Positions 29,241 through 38,238 of a DNA stretch of 64,000 bases are shown one piece after another. Below the pieces are notes generated by a model that was given only the letters and a program-made list of their open reading frames with translations, ran no database searches and was not told the origin of the DNA. The position numbers were made by a program, and so were the translations under genes. The first letter of the stretch is position 1; each line of letters opens with the position of its first letter. Location of the stretch: positions 62,001 to 126,000 of the forward strand of contig CAIULA010000034.1 of assembly GCA_903899945.1 (NCBI GenBank). The letters are read 5' to 3'. Origin of the DNA: an uncultured Alphaproteobacteria bacterium (GTDB lineage Bacteria; Pseudomonadota; Alphaproteobacteria; Paracaedibacterales; CAIULA01).

Positions 29241-30245
29241 TTAGGTTGTCAATAAACTCTTTAAGAAAGTTTGAGTGTTTTCAATCAATTCTACCACATC
29301 ACGATTCATTAAAGGACGTTCGGCAAAAGGATTGTAATAAAGTAATTGTAACAGACACAGCAAATCCATTAATTTGGCTGTTGCTTTCCACGTAGAGGGA
29401 AGTTGGGCGCCTGAATCTTTAATTCCTTTCAAAAATGAATCCTCGTATATATGCGGTAATTTATGGGCATATCTGAGCATCAAGCCCATATCCATCAGGT
29501 AACTTCCTGCAAAGGAAAACTCCCAATCTAAAATGGCTGAAACTTGCCATGTTGCGTTTGTTTTAGTAACGAGCATATTAGCTGGATCAAAATCGGCGTG
29601 GTTGAGATTCGCTTCATTAGGTTTTGGTAGGAAAGGAACGGATTCGTAAAAGATCTGTTCCAATTCAACTAGAACTGATGTCGAAAGGCTTTCTCTTACG
29701 GTTTGTTGTTTTAAAAGTCCAAGGCCAAAAGGGATAAACTCTTCTTCTTGGTTAAAAGGCCTGATTTGCAGATTTTCATCAAAAAAACCATTTTTATGAA
29801 ATTTAATATTCTTTAAAACGCTTAAACACTTCCCAGCTGAAAAGGCACATTCACTGATATCTCTTTCATCACCTTTTAAGATGACATTCCTCATCAATTC
29901 ACCTTCTTTCCACTCCATTAGGGCATAAGGATGATTAATTAATGTGCAAGAAGCATCGGTGTAAAAAAACAAAGGAACCGGCAGATAGTTTTTTAATAGC
30001 TGATGAATTGCCTTTTCTCTAGCAAGGGCATTTTTTTCGCGGATATAAATGCGTAAAACAAGAGGAGCTGTGTTGTTTTGAAAAGTAATTTTATAGTTAG
30101 TGTTCGCGCATCCATCTGAGAGCAGAACTAAGGATTGGATTTTATTAGGGTTATAGGAATTAACAAGTTTTTGAGCTTGTTCAATATCTATGTGGGTATG
30201 AGACTTATAGCGCTCCCAGTGACTTTTTAAGACAGGCAATAGCAA
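29241..30245 (-). CDS. APH-fold phosphotransferase (choline/aminoglycoside kinase family)
   Basis: A 334-aa kinase-like protein. The catalytic loop is LNHADFDPANMLV (HxDxxxxN), and the metal-binding DFG equivalent is ILDWEFSFAG. The N-lobe has NYKITF and APLVLRIYIREKNALAREK with the ATP-binding Lys-like positions. Members phosphorylate aminoglycosides, choline, macrolides or other small molecules; the substrate cannot be read here. The start is TTG at 30245, 9 nt after AAGAG, and no ATG occurs in the first 100 residues. It is single and divergent from tRNA-Phe. Confidence 0.8.
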   Translation of the reverse strand: MLLPVLKSHWERYKSHTHIDIEQAQKLVNSYNPNKIQSLVLLSDGCANTNYKITFQNNTAPLVLRIYIREKNALAREKAIHQLLKNYLPVPLFFYTDASCTLINHPYALMEWKEGELMRNVILKGDERDISECAFSAGKCLSVLKNIKFHKNGFFDENLQIRPFNQEEEFIPFGLGLLKQQTVRESLSTSVLVELEQIFYESVPFLPKPNEANLNHADFDPANMLVTKTNATWQVSAILDWEFSFAGSYLMDMGLMLRYAHKLPHIYEDSFLKGIKDSGAQLPSTWKATAKLMDLLCLLQLLYYNPFAERPLMNRDVVELIENTQTFLKSLLTT

Positions 30246-30345
30246 ACAAAGAATCTCTTATATAATCTGAGGTTTAACGAATGTATCATTTTTAAAACAG
30301 GCGTTCCATAAAACAAAATATACATAAAAATTCAACCAAGAAGGC

Positions 30346-30374
30346 TGGACAAGAAAGCAAAATGCCGTTATAAA
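30346..30374 (+). promoter_or_regulatory. Promoter of tRNA-Phe
   Basis: TGGACA (30346-30351), 17-nt spacer, TATAAA (30369-30374). The predicted start near 30381 is about 23 nt before the mature tRNA. Confidence 0.6.
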
Positions 30375-30403
30375 GACTACATACTATTTGCAAAATTGCA
30401 AAG

Positions 30404-30479
30404 GCCCAGATAGCTCAGTTGGTAGAGCAAGGGACTGAAAATCCCTGTGTCGTTGGTTCGATTCCGACTCTGGGCACCA
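30404..30479 (+). tRNA. tRNA-Phe (GAA)
   Basis: A 76-nt cloverleaf with acceptor GCCCAGA/TCTGGGC, D-arm GCTC/GAGC, anticodon stem AGGGA/TCCCT, anticodon GAA at 30437-30439, T-loop TTCGATT, discriminator A and encoded CCA (30477-30479). All stems pair. No repeated copy of its 3' end was found nearby, so there is no sign of tRNA-targeted integration. Confidence 0.97.
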
Positions 30480-30494
30480 CCATATTTTTCGTTT

Positions 30495-30629
30495 ATGCAA
30501 CAGATCTTGTGTTTTGAAAATAACGTCAGTGCCTATAAGCTTGGGGATTGGAGGGAGAAAGGTGAATCTGTAAGATCTCTTGTATCTTCTCTTACAAACG
30601 GATGGACTCTACACGAATCAGCGGATTAA
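30495..30629 (+). CDS. Candidate 44-aa small protein downstream of tRNA-Phe
   Basis: Sixteen nt after the tRNA an ATG opens 44 codons: MQQILCFENNVSAYKLG, then DWREKGESVRSL, then NGWTLHESAD. The composition is protein-like (balanced charge, Trp twice, few rare patterns) and no terminator separates it from the tRNA, so it would be on the same primary transcript. There is no Shine-Dalgarno, and I recognise no family. It could be chance. Confidence 0.3.
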   Translation: MQQILCFENNVSAYKLGDWREKGESVRSLVSSLTNGWTLHESAD

Positions 30630-30676
30630 GGCCAAGTTGGAACAATTTTAGAGATTAATTTTTTTGAATACAGGTT

Positions 30677-31153
30677 CTAAATTTTATCCGTGTCGGACCT
30701 TTTCAATATATCAAGAACGCCCTGCAGAATGAAACTAGCTGCCATTTTATCCACCACCTCTTTTTGACGCTTACGCGATAGATCGGCTGCAATCATAGTC
30801 CGAGTCACGGCTGCTGTTGAAAGGCGTTCGTCCCATAAGAAAATAGGGATTGTATAAAATTCATAAAATTTCCCTGCGAAAGCTTTGACTTTTTGGCTTT
30901 GGGGGCCTTCAGTTCCGTTCATGTTTAGAGGATAGCCAAAAATAAGTGCGGCAACTTTATGCTCTTCGATGATTGTTTTTAATTCATTAAAGGTTTTTTC
31001 TTGGCCTTGACGATTTAGGGTTTTATAAGGCGTTGCAATTGTTAAGCTTAAGTCTGACAAACTCAGCCCAACAGTCTTATCACCCAAATCAACTCCCATA
31101 AGACGTTTTTTGGTGTTTTTATAAAGGGACAAATCGGCTAAGGTACAAAACAT
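30677..31153 (-). CDS. ruvX: Putative pre-16S rRNA nuclease / Holliday junction resolvase YqgF
   Basis: A 158-aa RNase-H-fold protein. The four acidic positions appear in MGVDLGDKTVGLSLSD, FGYPLNMNGTEGPQS (family motif), WDERLSTAAV and VDKMAAS. YqgF trims the 16S rRNA 5' end and is essential in E. coli; resolvase activity is suggested from the fold. I use ATG 31153. A longer frame to 31222 would run into the divergent hflX and adds residues without homology. The divergent spacing to hflX is only 35 nt, so promoters must overlap. Confidence 0.88.
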   Translation of the reverse strand: MFCTLADLSLYKNTKKRLMGVDLGDKTVGLSLSDLSLTIATPYKTLNRQGQEKTFNELKTIIEEHKVAALIFGYPLNMNGTEGPQSQKVKAFAGKFYEFYTIPIFLWDERLSTAAVTRTMIAADLSRKRQKEVVDKMAASFILQGVLDILKRSDTDKI

Positions 31154-31188
31154 AAACACATTTTCTTTATGATCGCGATTTTTTATGT

Positions 31189-32541
31189 ATGACACAAAAT
31201 CAACAAACAGTCGAACAGTCAAATCATCCTTTTAAAGATGGCGTTACAACAGGCATCGTGCACGTGCATGTGCGAAGGCCTAATATTGACCCAAATCAAC
31301 CTGAACGCAGTCTTGATGCTGCTTTAGAGGAAGCTGTTGGCCTTGCTGAAGCCATTAGCTTAAATGTGGTTCATAAACAAATCGTCCGATTAAATAAAAT
31401 GTCTCCATCAACCTTGATGGGCAAGGGGAATGTGGATGGCATAGGTTCTGCAATTGCTGCACTTAACATCAAATTGATGATCGTAGATTCAACATTATCA
31501 CCGATTCAACAGCGCAATCTTGAAAAGATCTGGAAATGCAAAGTCATTGATCGAACAGGTCTTATTCTTGAGATCTTTGGCGAAAGGGCAAGAACGGCTG
31601 AGGGCAGCTTACAGGTGGAATTAGCTGCCCTTAAACATCAGCGTAGCAGACTGGTGAGGTCGTGGACTCACCTTGAACGGCAACGCGGTGGTTTTGGTTT
31701 TACAGGTGGTCCGGGTGAGCGTCAGATTGAACTGGATCGCCGTATGATTGACAATCGGATTTTAAAGATTGAAAAGGAACTGAACCAAACAATTAAGATG
31801 CGCAGCCTTCACAGAAAAGCGCGCCAGAGAAATGAGGCGCCTGTGGTGGCTCTGGTTGGTTATACCAATGCTGGGAAATCGACGCTTTTTAATAAACTGA
31901 CTGAATCCAATGTGTTTGCTAAGGACTTATTATTTGCAACCCTTGATCCGACTATGCGGGTGTGCAAACTTCCTGGCGGCAGAGAGGTTATTTTCTCAGA
32001 TACGGTTGGGTTTATCTCTAACCTTCCAACTCAATTGATTGCGGCGTTTAGGGCTACTTTAGAAGAGGTCTGTACAGCCGATGTAATTTTGCATGTCCAT
32101 GATACGGCTCATATGGATCATGAAGCGCAAGCTTGTGACGTTAAAAAGGTTTTAACTGAGCTTGGGATAGAAGAAGAGAGCAAAGACGCTCCCATGATTA
32201 TTGAGGTTTTGAATAAGGCCGATTTATTAACGAATGCTGATACAGAAATTCTTGCCAATAAGATAAGCCGAAAATCGAATAAGGTGTTGATTTCAGCTGT
32301 AACAGGTGAAGGTTTGGTTAATCTGTTGGCCCTGATTCAAAGGCGGCTTATAGAGGATGGAAAAATCATTCATATAGAGCTTCCGACTTATGAGGGTGAA
32401 ATCTTAGCGTGGTGTTACCGAAAAGGTGTTATTTTAAGTCGTTACGATAAGGGGGAAATTATCTATCTAACCCTTCGCCTTGATTCAGGTGAGATCAAGA
32501 AATTTGAGCAGTTTAAGGTATCAAAGAAGGCTCATTTATAG
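31189..32541 (+). CDS. hflX: GTPase HflX
   Basis: A 450-aa ribosome-associated GTPase that splits stalled or heat-damaged 70S ribosomes. The N-terminal HflX domain includes LNKMSPSTLMGKGNVDG, DRTGLILEIFGERARTAEG and the linker RGGFGFTGGPGERQIELDRR. The G domain follows: GYTNAGKSTLFNKLT (G1), DTVGFISNLP (G3) and NKADLL (G4). The C-terminus is complete. In many relatives hflX follows hfq; here it is divergent from ruvX and hfq is not in the window. The ATG at 31189 lacks a strong Shine-Dalgarno. Confidence 0.95.
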   Translation: MTQNQQTVEQSNHPFKDGVTTGIVHVHVRRPNIDPNQPERSLDAALEEAVGLAEAISLNVVHKQIVRLNKMSPSTLMGKGNVDGIGSAIAALNIKLMIVDSTLSPIQQRNLEKIWKCKVIDRTGLILEIFGERARTAEGSLQVELAALKHQRSRLVRSWTHLERQRGGFGFTGGPGERQIELDRRMIDNRILKIEKELNQTIKMRSLHRKARQRNEAPVVALVGYTNAGKSTLFNKLTESNVFAKDLLFATLDPTMRVCKLPGGREVIFSDTVGFISNLPTQLIAAFRATLEEVCTADVILHVHDTAHMDHEAQACDVKKVLTELGIEEESKDAPMIIEVLNKADLLTNADTEILANKISRKSNKVLISAVTGEGLVNLLALIQRRLIEDGKIIHIELPTYEGEILAWCYRKGVILSRYDKGEIIYLTLRLDSGEIKKFEQFKVSKKAHL

Positions 32542-32585
32542 ATTTAAAAAGCTCTGTTGAAAATTCATTTTAATTCAAAAATAAT

Positions 32586-32614
32586 TTGACATTTAGAATG
32601 TTAGATCATATATG
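32586..32614 (+). promoter_or_regulatory. Strong promoter of the 354-aa exported protein
   Basis: Consensus TTGACA (32586-32591), 17-nt spacer, TATATG (32609-32614). The predicted start near 32621 leaves only about 11 nt before the ATG at 32632, so the mRNA would be nearly leaderless. Confidence 0.65.
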
Positions 32615-32631
32615 CAAGATGTGTTTAATCC

Positions 32632-33696
32632 ATGAGAAGAACAGAGAAAATTGTGAAAATCATCCAAAAAATAATGATGGCAACCCTTATCACCAGTGCT
32701 CTGGCTGGATCTGTATATGCTGTATATGATCCGGATAGACAAGATGAAACAAGAGTTCGAGACCTTGATGATATTGGTTTAGTACGTCACAAGTTATCAA
32801 TCACCCGTTCAGGAATTGATGCTGTTTTGGATGATAGGTTTGATCCTGCTAGGGGTTGTAATGAAGCTGCTAAAAACGCAAAAGCATTTTTGCATGGCAT
32901 TGTTCATGGGACAATTGACAGGTTTGATGGCGCTGATGTCGCTACAAAAAAAGATGCATTTTTAGCTGCTTTAAATGTGGTTCTTAATGCACACGTAGGA
33001 CCTCTTGAACTTGATATTGCATGTGCTGGATTTAATCCATGCTGCTTTCCAACTATTGATAACATTAATGACGCAGTCGATATTTTCTATGCTGCAATCG
33101 CTACAGTAGATCCAAGAGAAGCTTTGTTAAGACAGGCGCATACTTTAAGAATTAATTCCAGCAGTGCAACTGGTGAAACAGTTGAAGACTTACTTAGTGA
33201 ACTTTCATTTGCACAAGGTGCTTATCACCAAGCAGTTTTAGCCAAAGTAGAAGCAGCTAATTTTGGTATAGGCCGTGACAAAACGTTAGCTGATATGGTT
33301 GCTGCACGTCTTGCTGATCATGCTCTCGGTGGTAGGTATCATGATTTGGGATTAGGCGGAGATGAGGCAAGAATTGCTGCATTTCATTATCATTTAGAGC
33401 AAGCTCAAAGAGAGGCAGTAGCTGCGGTCACAGTGGCACCTGAAGATCATGAAATGATCCGTTTAGGTCAAGGAGTTAAGAATATGTTTGATGATGGCAT
33501 ACTTGAGGGGGCAGCAGATAGTGTTGATGGAATGCTTGCGCATCTTTCTCAACTGCCCTTCAGAATAATTCAATTAAAAGCCATGATTAGTCAATTGGCG
33601 CAACCTCTCGCACCTTGCCGAGTTGTACTTTCTTCAACGGCGTCGCATACCGGACATAGCGACAGTAGCGATGATGGGATGCCTTTATTTGACTAG
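32632..33696 (+). CDS. Unknown exported protein (354 aa)
   Basis: The signal peptide spans about residues 1-30 (IMMATLITSALAGSVYA, cleavage after VYA). The mature part is helical, Ala/Asp/His-rich and contains several cysteines (CNEAAKN, DIACAGFNPCCF, APCRVV). A long amphipathic region (HYHLEQAQREAVAAV) and a disordered tail (SHTGHSDSSDDG) follow. I recognise no family. A strong consensus promoter and terminators on the 3' side suggest a highly expressed single gene, perhaps a surface or secreted factor. ATG 32632 is used; a GTG at 32653 is possible. Confidence 0.65.
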   Translation: MRRTEKIVKIIQKIMMATLITSALAGSVYAVYDPDRQDETRVRDLDDIGLVRHKLSITRSGIDAVLDDRFDPARGCNEAAKNAKAFLHGIVHGTIDRFDGADVATKKDAFLAALNVVLNAHVGPLELDIACAGFNPCCFPTIDNINDAVDIFYAAIATVDPREALLRQAHTLRINSSSATGETVEDLLSELSFAQGAYHQAVLAKVEAANFGIGRDKTLADMVAARLADHALGGRYHDLGLGGDEARIAAFHYHLEQAQREAVAAVTVAPEDHEMIRLGQGVKNMFDDGILEGAADSVDGMLAHLSQLPFRIIQLKAMISQLAQPLAPCRVVLSSTASHTGHSDSSDDGMPLFD

Positions 33697-33762
33697 AACC
33701 CTTCTGGTTTTTTCTTTTTTAAAGGCTATCTAAGGCCAATAAAATAATAACCGTCGTTATCT

Positions 33763-33820
33763 TAAACCCCGAGAAGGGTTTAGTGGAGATCCAGAAAAAT
33801 ATAACTGGATCTCACTTTTC
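33763..33820 (+). terminator. Double hairpin terminator region
   Basis: First hairpin TAAACCC/GGGTTTA (33763-33782). Second hairpin GAGATCCAG (33786-33794)/CTGGATCTC (33805-33813), followed by ACTTTTCT. A weak AACC/GGTT hairpin with a T-rich tail occurs just after the stop at 33697. It serves the exported gene, and possibly the convergent DUF2914 gene. Confidence 0.6.
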
Positions 33821-33835
33821 TAAACTGATAATCAA

Positions 33836-34516
33836 TTAACCAGCTTTTGCTGTTTTTTCATCTTTGGAAGGTTCAAGAGATTGCAAAACTTCTTTTACGC
33901 TTTCTGGTTGTTTTTGAGGATCAGCTGTTGGAGCTGTTTTAGGGGAATTTGTTGAAACTTCATGATCTTCATGAGTTCCGTGGGCTCCATCAGCCGCAAC
34001 GGAAAAGCTAATTTCTTTAACAACCGCTCCATGGCTATCAACAAGTTCAACGCTCCAATTGCCAGGGTGAGCTATGACTCTGCTATAAGTGCGCCAACGA
34101 GGAGAGTCCTTAATACCTACTTTAGTTTCATGATATGACTTCCCGTTTTTCTTCCAGCGGAAAGTTACGTGATCATTTCCCTTGCTGTTAAGATCGGCAA
34201 AAGCAAAAACATGACCGTCATGGCTCGAAAATTGTTCTTTTGTTCCTTGAGGCTCATGATTAATAACACCCGTTGCTAAAACAAATCGATTTGCTGTAAG
34301 GTGATGATCGGTCACTGATGCAACTGGGGCCGCTGTTGTTACAGGTGCTACAGGCTGAGGTGAATTGGTACTGGCATTTTGCGGAGCCGCAGCAATAGTC
34401 TCTGCTATATGAGCTTGTTGTTTTGAGGAATCAGGAGCAACAGTTGTTGCTTGTACAAAATTAATTCCCGCTAATGCAAGAACAAGAGCGGAGCTTAAGA
34501 AAAGACGAAAGCGCAT
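33836..34516 (-). CDS. DUF2914 domain exported protein
   Basis: A 226-aa protein. A signal peptide (RLFLSSALVLALAGINFVQA) is followed by a Thr/Ala/Pro-rich linker, then a DUF2914 domain: FAFADLNSKGNDHVTFRWKK, then NGKSYHETKVGI, SPRWRTYSRVI and GNWSVELVDSHG. The tail is Lys/Glu/Pro-rich. DUF2914 forms a small beta-sandwich found in periplasmic or membrane-bound proteins of Proteobacteria; its function is unknown, though it resembles carbohydrate-binding-like folds. The ATG at 34516 is preceded by GAGG. It is divergent from uvrB. Confidence 0.75.
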   Translation of the reverse strand: MRFRLFLSSALVLALAGINFVQATTVAPDSSKQQAHIAETIAAAPQNASTNSPQPVAPVTTAAPVASVTDHHLTANRFVLATGVINHEPQGTKEQFSSHDGHVFAFADLNSKGNDHVTFRWKKNGKSYHETKVGIKDSPRWRTYSRVIAHPGNWSVELVDSHGAVVKEISFSVAADGAHGTHEDHEVSTNSPKTAPTADPQKQPESVKEVLQSLEPSKDEKTAKAG

Positions 34517-34631
34517 AAAAACCTCTAAGTGATGTGTAAATGAATAATCCCATTATAGAATACAATTTTGAATTTTTCTTTAAAATAACATCTAAATCGT
34601 TTCAAATTTTTATAAAATTTAAGGGTGCTGC

Positions 34632-36656
34632 ATGACCGCAATTTTGCCTTTACTGTATGATTCAATCACCAAGGAATCTCCTCCTTTGAAAATTGAATCT
34701 CCATTTAAGCCTGCAGGCGATCAGCCTGCAGCCATTGCTGGGCTTGTCGATGGATTAAAAAAAGGTGAAAGAGACCAAGTTTTATTAGGTGTTACAGGAT
34801 CTGGAAAAACGTTTACAATGGCGCATGTCATTGAAACCTTGCAGCGTCCAGCTTTAATTTTGGCGCCAAATAAAATTTTGGCAGCTCAGCTGTATGGTGA
34901 GATGAGAGATTTCTTTCCTCATAACGCGGTTGAGTATTTTGTTTCCTATTATGATTATTATCAACCTGAAGCCTATGTGGCCAGAACCGATACCTATATT
35001 GAAAAAACGGCGTCAATCAACGAACAGATTGATCGTATGCGCCATTCGGCAACACGTTCCCTTTTGGAAAGAAAAGACGTGATTGTGGTTGCCAGTGTAT
35101 CTTGTATTTACGGTATTGGCGGTGTTACTACCTATAGCGAAATGATTTTACCCTTAAAAACCGGACAAATCGTCTCGCAGCAGGACGTTATGAGACGTTT
35201 GATTGAGCTGCAGTATAAGCGCAACGATATTGCTTTTGGCCGTGGAACTTTTAGGGTACGTGGAGATATTCTTGAAATTTTCCCAGCCCACTATGAAGAC
35301 CGCGCTTGGCGGTTTAGTTTTTTTGGTGATGAAATTGAGAAAATTATCGAAATGGATTCCTTAACAGGGGAAAAATTCGCTGACCTTGATCAGGTTACTA
35401 TTTTTGCTAACAGCCATTATGTAACGCCGGGTCCGACGATGCAGCAAGCTATCAAACAAATACAAGCAGACCTTAAGATTCGCCTTCAAGAATTTGAAGA
35501 ACAAGGCAAGCTTCTTGAATATCAACGCCTGGAACAACGAACAAAATTTGACCTTGAGATGATGGCGGCAACAGGGGTTTGCTCAGGTATTGAAAACTAT
35601 TCTAGGTATCTAACAGGGCGGGCACCTGGACAAGCGCCACCAACTTTGTTTGAGTACTTGCCAAAAGATGCAATTTTAATTGTTGATGAAAGTCATGTGG
35701 CCGTTCCTCAGTTAGGCGCCATGTATAAAGGCGACAGATCGAGAAAGGCAACACTCTATGAGCATGGGTTCAGGCTGCCTTCTTGTGCCGATAATAGGCC
35801 GCTCAAATTTGAAGAATGGGAAGGCATGCGTCCCCAAACGGTTTTTGTATCCGCAACGCCTGGACCGTGGGAACTTGACAAGACCCAAGGTTCCTTTGTT
35901 GAGCAGATCATTCGTCCCACAGGACTCATTGATCCTGTTTGTGAAATTCACCCGTGTGAACATCAGGTGGATGATTTGATTCATGAATGTAAATTGACTG
36001 TGGCTAAAGGCTTTAGAGCCCTTGTTACAACTTTGACCAAAAAAATGGCCGAGGCTTTAACTGATTATTTAAACGAAGCCGGTTTAAAGGTTCGCTATCT
36101 TCATTCTGACATTGAAACCCTCGAACGTATTGAAATTATTCGGGGTTTGCGTTTAGGAGACTTTGATGTTTTGGTTGGAATTAACCTTTTAAGAGAGGGA
36201 CTTGATATTCCTGAATGTGGATTGGTTGCTATTTTAGATGCCGATAAAGAAGGGTATTTGCGTTCAAAAACATCATTGATCCAAACCATTGGCCGTGCAG
36301 CGCGTAACGTTGAAGGCAAAGTTATTTTATATGCCGATAAAATGACAAAATCCATGGAGGGGGCGCTGGCTGAAACTAACCGTCGCCGTGAAAAGCAAGA
36401 ACTGTATAATAAGGAAAATAATATCATCCCAGCTTCAGTTAAAAAAGGCATCAGTGGATCCCTTCAATCGGCCTGCAATGCTGATTATGTGGATGTTGGG
36501 GTTGATGCTGTTGTGTTGAGCGCTAAAGAAATTACCAAACGAAAATCTGGGCTTGAAAAGCAGATGAAAGAAGCTGCCAGTAATCTGGAATTTGAAGAAG
36601 CTGCCAGACTCAGGGACGAAATTCGCAAATTGGATAAAATGGAATTGGAATTGTAG
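34632..36656 (+). CDS. uvrB: Excinuclease ABC subunit UvrB
   Basis: A 674-aa helicase-like damage verifier of nucleotide excision repair. Walker A is [12 protein letters not shown], the beta-hairpin region is [16 protein letters not shown], and helicase motifs include [21 protein letters not shown] and [20 protein letters not shown]. The C-terminal UVR motif ([20 protein letters not shown]) that binds UvrC is intact. The ATG at 34632 follows AAGGGTG. A monocistronic gene. Confidence 0.98.
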   Translation: MTAILPLLYDSITKESPPLKIESPFKPAGDQPAAIAGLVDGLKKGERDQVLLGVTGSGKTFTMAHVIETLQRPALILAPNKILAAQLYGEMRDFFPHNAVEYFVSYYDYYQPEAYVARTDTYIEKTASINEQIDRMRHSATRSLLERKDVIVVASVSCIYGIGGVTTYSEMILPLKTGQIVSQQDVMRRLIELQYKRNDIAFGRGTFRVRGDILEIFPAHYEDRAWRFSFFGDEIEKIIEMDSLTGEKFADLDQVTIFANSHYVTPGPTMQQAIKQIQADLKIRLQEFEEQGKLLEYQRLEQRTKFDLEMMAATGVCSGIENYSRYLTGRAPGQAPPTLFEYLPKDAILIVDESHVAVPQLGAMYKGDRSRKATLYEHGFRLPSCADNRPLKFEEWEGMRPQTVFVSATPGPWELDKTQGSFVEQIIRPTGLIDPVCEIHPCEHQVDDLIHECKLTVAKGFRALVTTLTKKMAEALTDYLNEAGLKVRYLHSDIETLERIEIIRGLRLGDFDVLVGINLLREGLDIPECGLVAILDADKEGYLRSKTSLIQTIGRAARNVEGKVILYADKMTKSMEGALAETNRRREKQELYNKENNIIPASVKKGISGSLQSACNADYVDVGVDAVVLSAKEITKRKSGLEKQMKEAASNLEFEEAARLRDEIRKLDKMELEL

Positions 36657-37000
36657 AGCATTTAAAGTGACTAATTTTGGTCAAGGGATTTTGATCCAAA
36701 ATTGTTTTAATTAACCTGACTTCCTTACATCGAACTCAGGTTAATTAATTGAAGATCTTTCCAGATTCATACCAAAAAGGCTGGGCATAATTCTGATTTA
36801 CTATAAACTCTTTATTCTTTTTGGGCTTTACAGGTTAGTGCATTTTCCTCCTTAGAAAAGACCCATACATAAAGGGGTCTGTCCTGAAAGAGTCTCAGGA
36901 TATGCCCATGCACTAAGGTAAAATGAGGGGAGAAACATGCTGATTTTTATGTGTTTTCTGAGTTGTGATAATACCAATGCCAGGCTGTAGAGATTTTTCT
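36657..37000. other. 344-nt convergent intergenic region with nested stems
   Basis: There is no credible ORF. Perfect 11-bp inverted repeat AATTAACCTGA (36709-36719)/TCAGGTTAATT (36736-36746), possibly the uvrB 3' end. Then a nested element with outer TTAGTGCAT (36835-36843)/ATGCACTAA (36908-36916) enclosing AGACCC/GGGTCT (36859-36880) and TCCTGA/TCAGGA (36882-36900). GGGCATA (36783-36789) could pair with TATGCCC (36901-36907) as an alternative or pseudoknot. On the minus strand the GACCC hairpin is followed by TTTTCT and can terminate the MotA-like gene. Confidence 0.55.
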
Positions 37001-38140
37001 TTACGCTGCTATTTCTTGACCATTCGCAATTGCCGACAGAGTTCTGGCGATAACTCTGATCTCTGTGCGCAGCTCTTGCGTTGAACGATTGCGCCCTTCA
37101 ACCAATTCTTCCAGCATTTTAGTAGACGTCGCATCCAGGTTTCGCAACAGATGTTTGATTGCTTCATCGTGAGCACCGCTCGCTGGGTTTTTACTCATTT
37201 GAATGATGTTTTCTTGCAGATCAACTTGGTTTTGTGCAATCTTTTTAATCACAGTTTGATGGGCCGTGATTTGATCAGCCATTAACGCGAGTTTTTCATT
37301 TAAGGTTTGCATAGATTTAATAACGCTCAGGCGATTGTCTTCTGATCTGCGCATTTGGGTTTGAAGATTTGCCATGGATTCAATGGTTTGCTCCAAAAGG
37401 CCCATCGAATAGGCAGGGCCGCTTCCCGTAGCGGCTGCCTCAGAAGATCCACTTATTTTGGTGTTAATCGCCAAACGATCTTCCAGATTATGAAAAAATT
37501 CACTGCTGGCTTTGGTGTTTTGAAGGTCAAGAAAACCAATGATTAGAGAGCTTGCCAAACCAAACATTGACGAGCTAAAGGCCATGCCCATCCCAGAAAG
37601 CGGAGATTGAAGTCCTTCTTTTAAATGGCTAAAAGCGTTTTTCACATCGCCGCTGCCCATATCAATGCCATTGATCACACCGGTAATCGCACCAATGGTT
37701 TCAGATAATCCCCAAAACGTTCCCAGAAGGCCTAAGAAAATTAATAAACCAACCAGATACCGACTTAGGTCGCGTGTTTCGTCAAGGCGGTTTTCAACAC
37801 TTGATAAAACAGAGCGGGCAGTAATCGGTGAAAGGGTGCCATTAAAGCTTGGATCACTGAGTAAAATAGATAGAGGTGCTAAGATTTTTGCCTTTGGAGA
37901 ATTAGGGAAACGTTCTTTTCCTTGTTCAAAACTGTCTAACCAATTTTGTTCTTGTTGCAGGCGGTATAATTTGAAAAAACTCAAAAAGATCCCAAGCGCA
38001 ACGCAAGAAAGAATAACGATATTCAAAGCAAAGTTATGCAAAAAGATACGACTCAAAGGGACGAACAGCACACCGGCAGTCGCTAGAACTAAACTCAAAA
38101 AAATTCCCATACGCAGGAAATAGCGGTGAATATAACTCAT
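37001..38140 (-). CDS. MotA/TolQ/ExbB-like proton-channel protein
   Basis: A 379-aa protein with two N-terminal hydrophobic segments (GIFLSLVLATAGVLFVPL, IVILSCVALGIFLSFF) and the MotA/ExbB channel pair (LVGLLIFLGLLGTFWGLSET and GMAFSSSMFGLASSLIIGF). A C-terminal coiled coil (ENIIQMSKNPASGAHD region) follows. This architecture is common in Alphaproteobacteria, usually next to a MotB/OmpA-like partner, which is missing here. It may power an envelope complex with ion motive force rather than a flagellum. GGAAAGG precedes the ATG at 38140. Confidence 0.78.
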   Translation of the reverse strand: MSYIHRYFLRMGIFLSLVLATAGVLFVPLSRIFLHNFALNIVILSCVALGIFLSFFKLYRLQQEQNWLDSFEQGKERFPNSPKAKILAPLSILLSDPSFNGTLSPITARSVLSSVENRLDETRDLSRYLVGLLIFLGLLGTFWGLSETIGAITGVINGIDMGSGDVKNAFSHLKEGLQSPLSGMGMAFSSSMFGLASSLIIGFLDLQNTKASSEFFHNLEDRLAINTKISGSSEAAATGSGPAYSMGLLEQTIESMANLQTQMRRSEDNRLSVIKSMQTLNEKLALMADQITAHQTVIKKIAQNQVDLQENIIQMSKNPASGAHDEAIKHLLRNLDATSTKMLEELVEGRNRSTQELRTEIRVIARTLSAIANGQEIAA

Positions 38141-38238
38141 ATAACCTTTCCTTTTTATTTTCAGCTCAGTGTAAGAGTAGCTGAATTTCCGTCAAGTAAA
38201 AACTTATTTTTCAATGTGTAACAAAATTAAGAATTAGT

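Noticed and set aside
30404-30479. tRNA-Phe as an integration site
   Set aside because: No direct repeat of its 3' end and no integrase were seen nearby.
31154-31222. Longer ruvX N-terminus
   Set aside because: Would overlap divergent hflX and adds residues without family similarity; ATG 31153 is adequate.
37665-38123. Plus-strand 152-aa Arg/Lys-rich frame
   Set aside because: Lies wholly opposite the MotA/TolQ-like gene; its composition mirrors hydrophobic codons.
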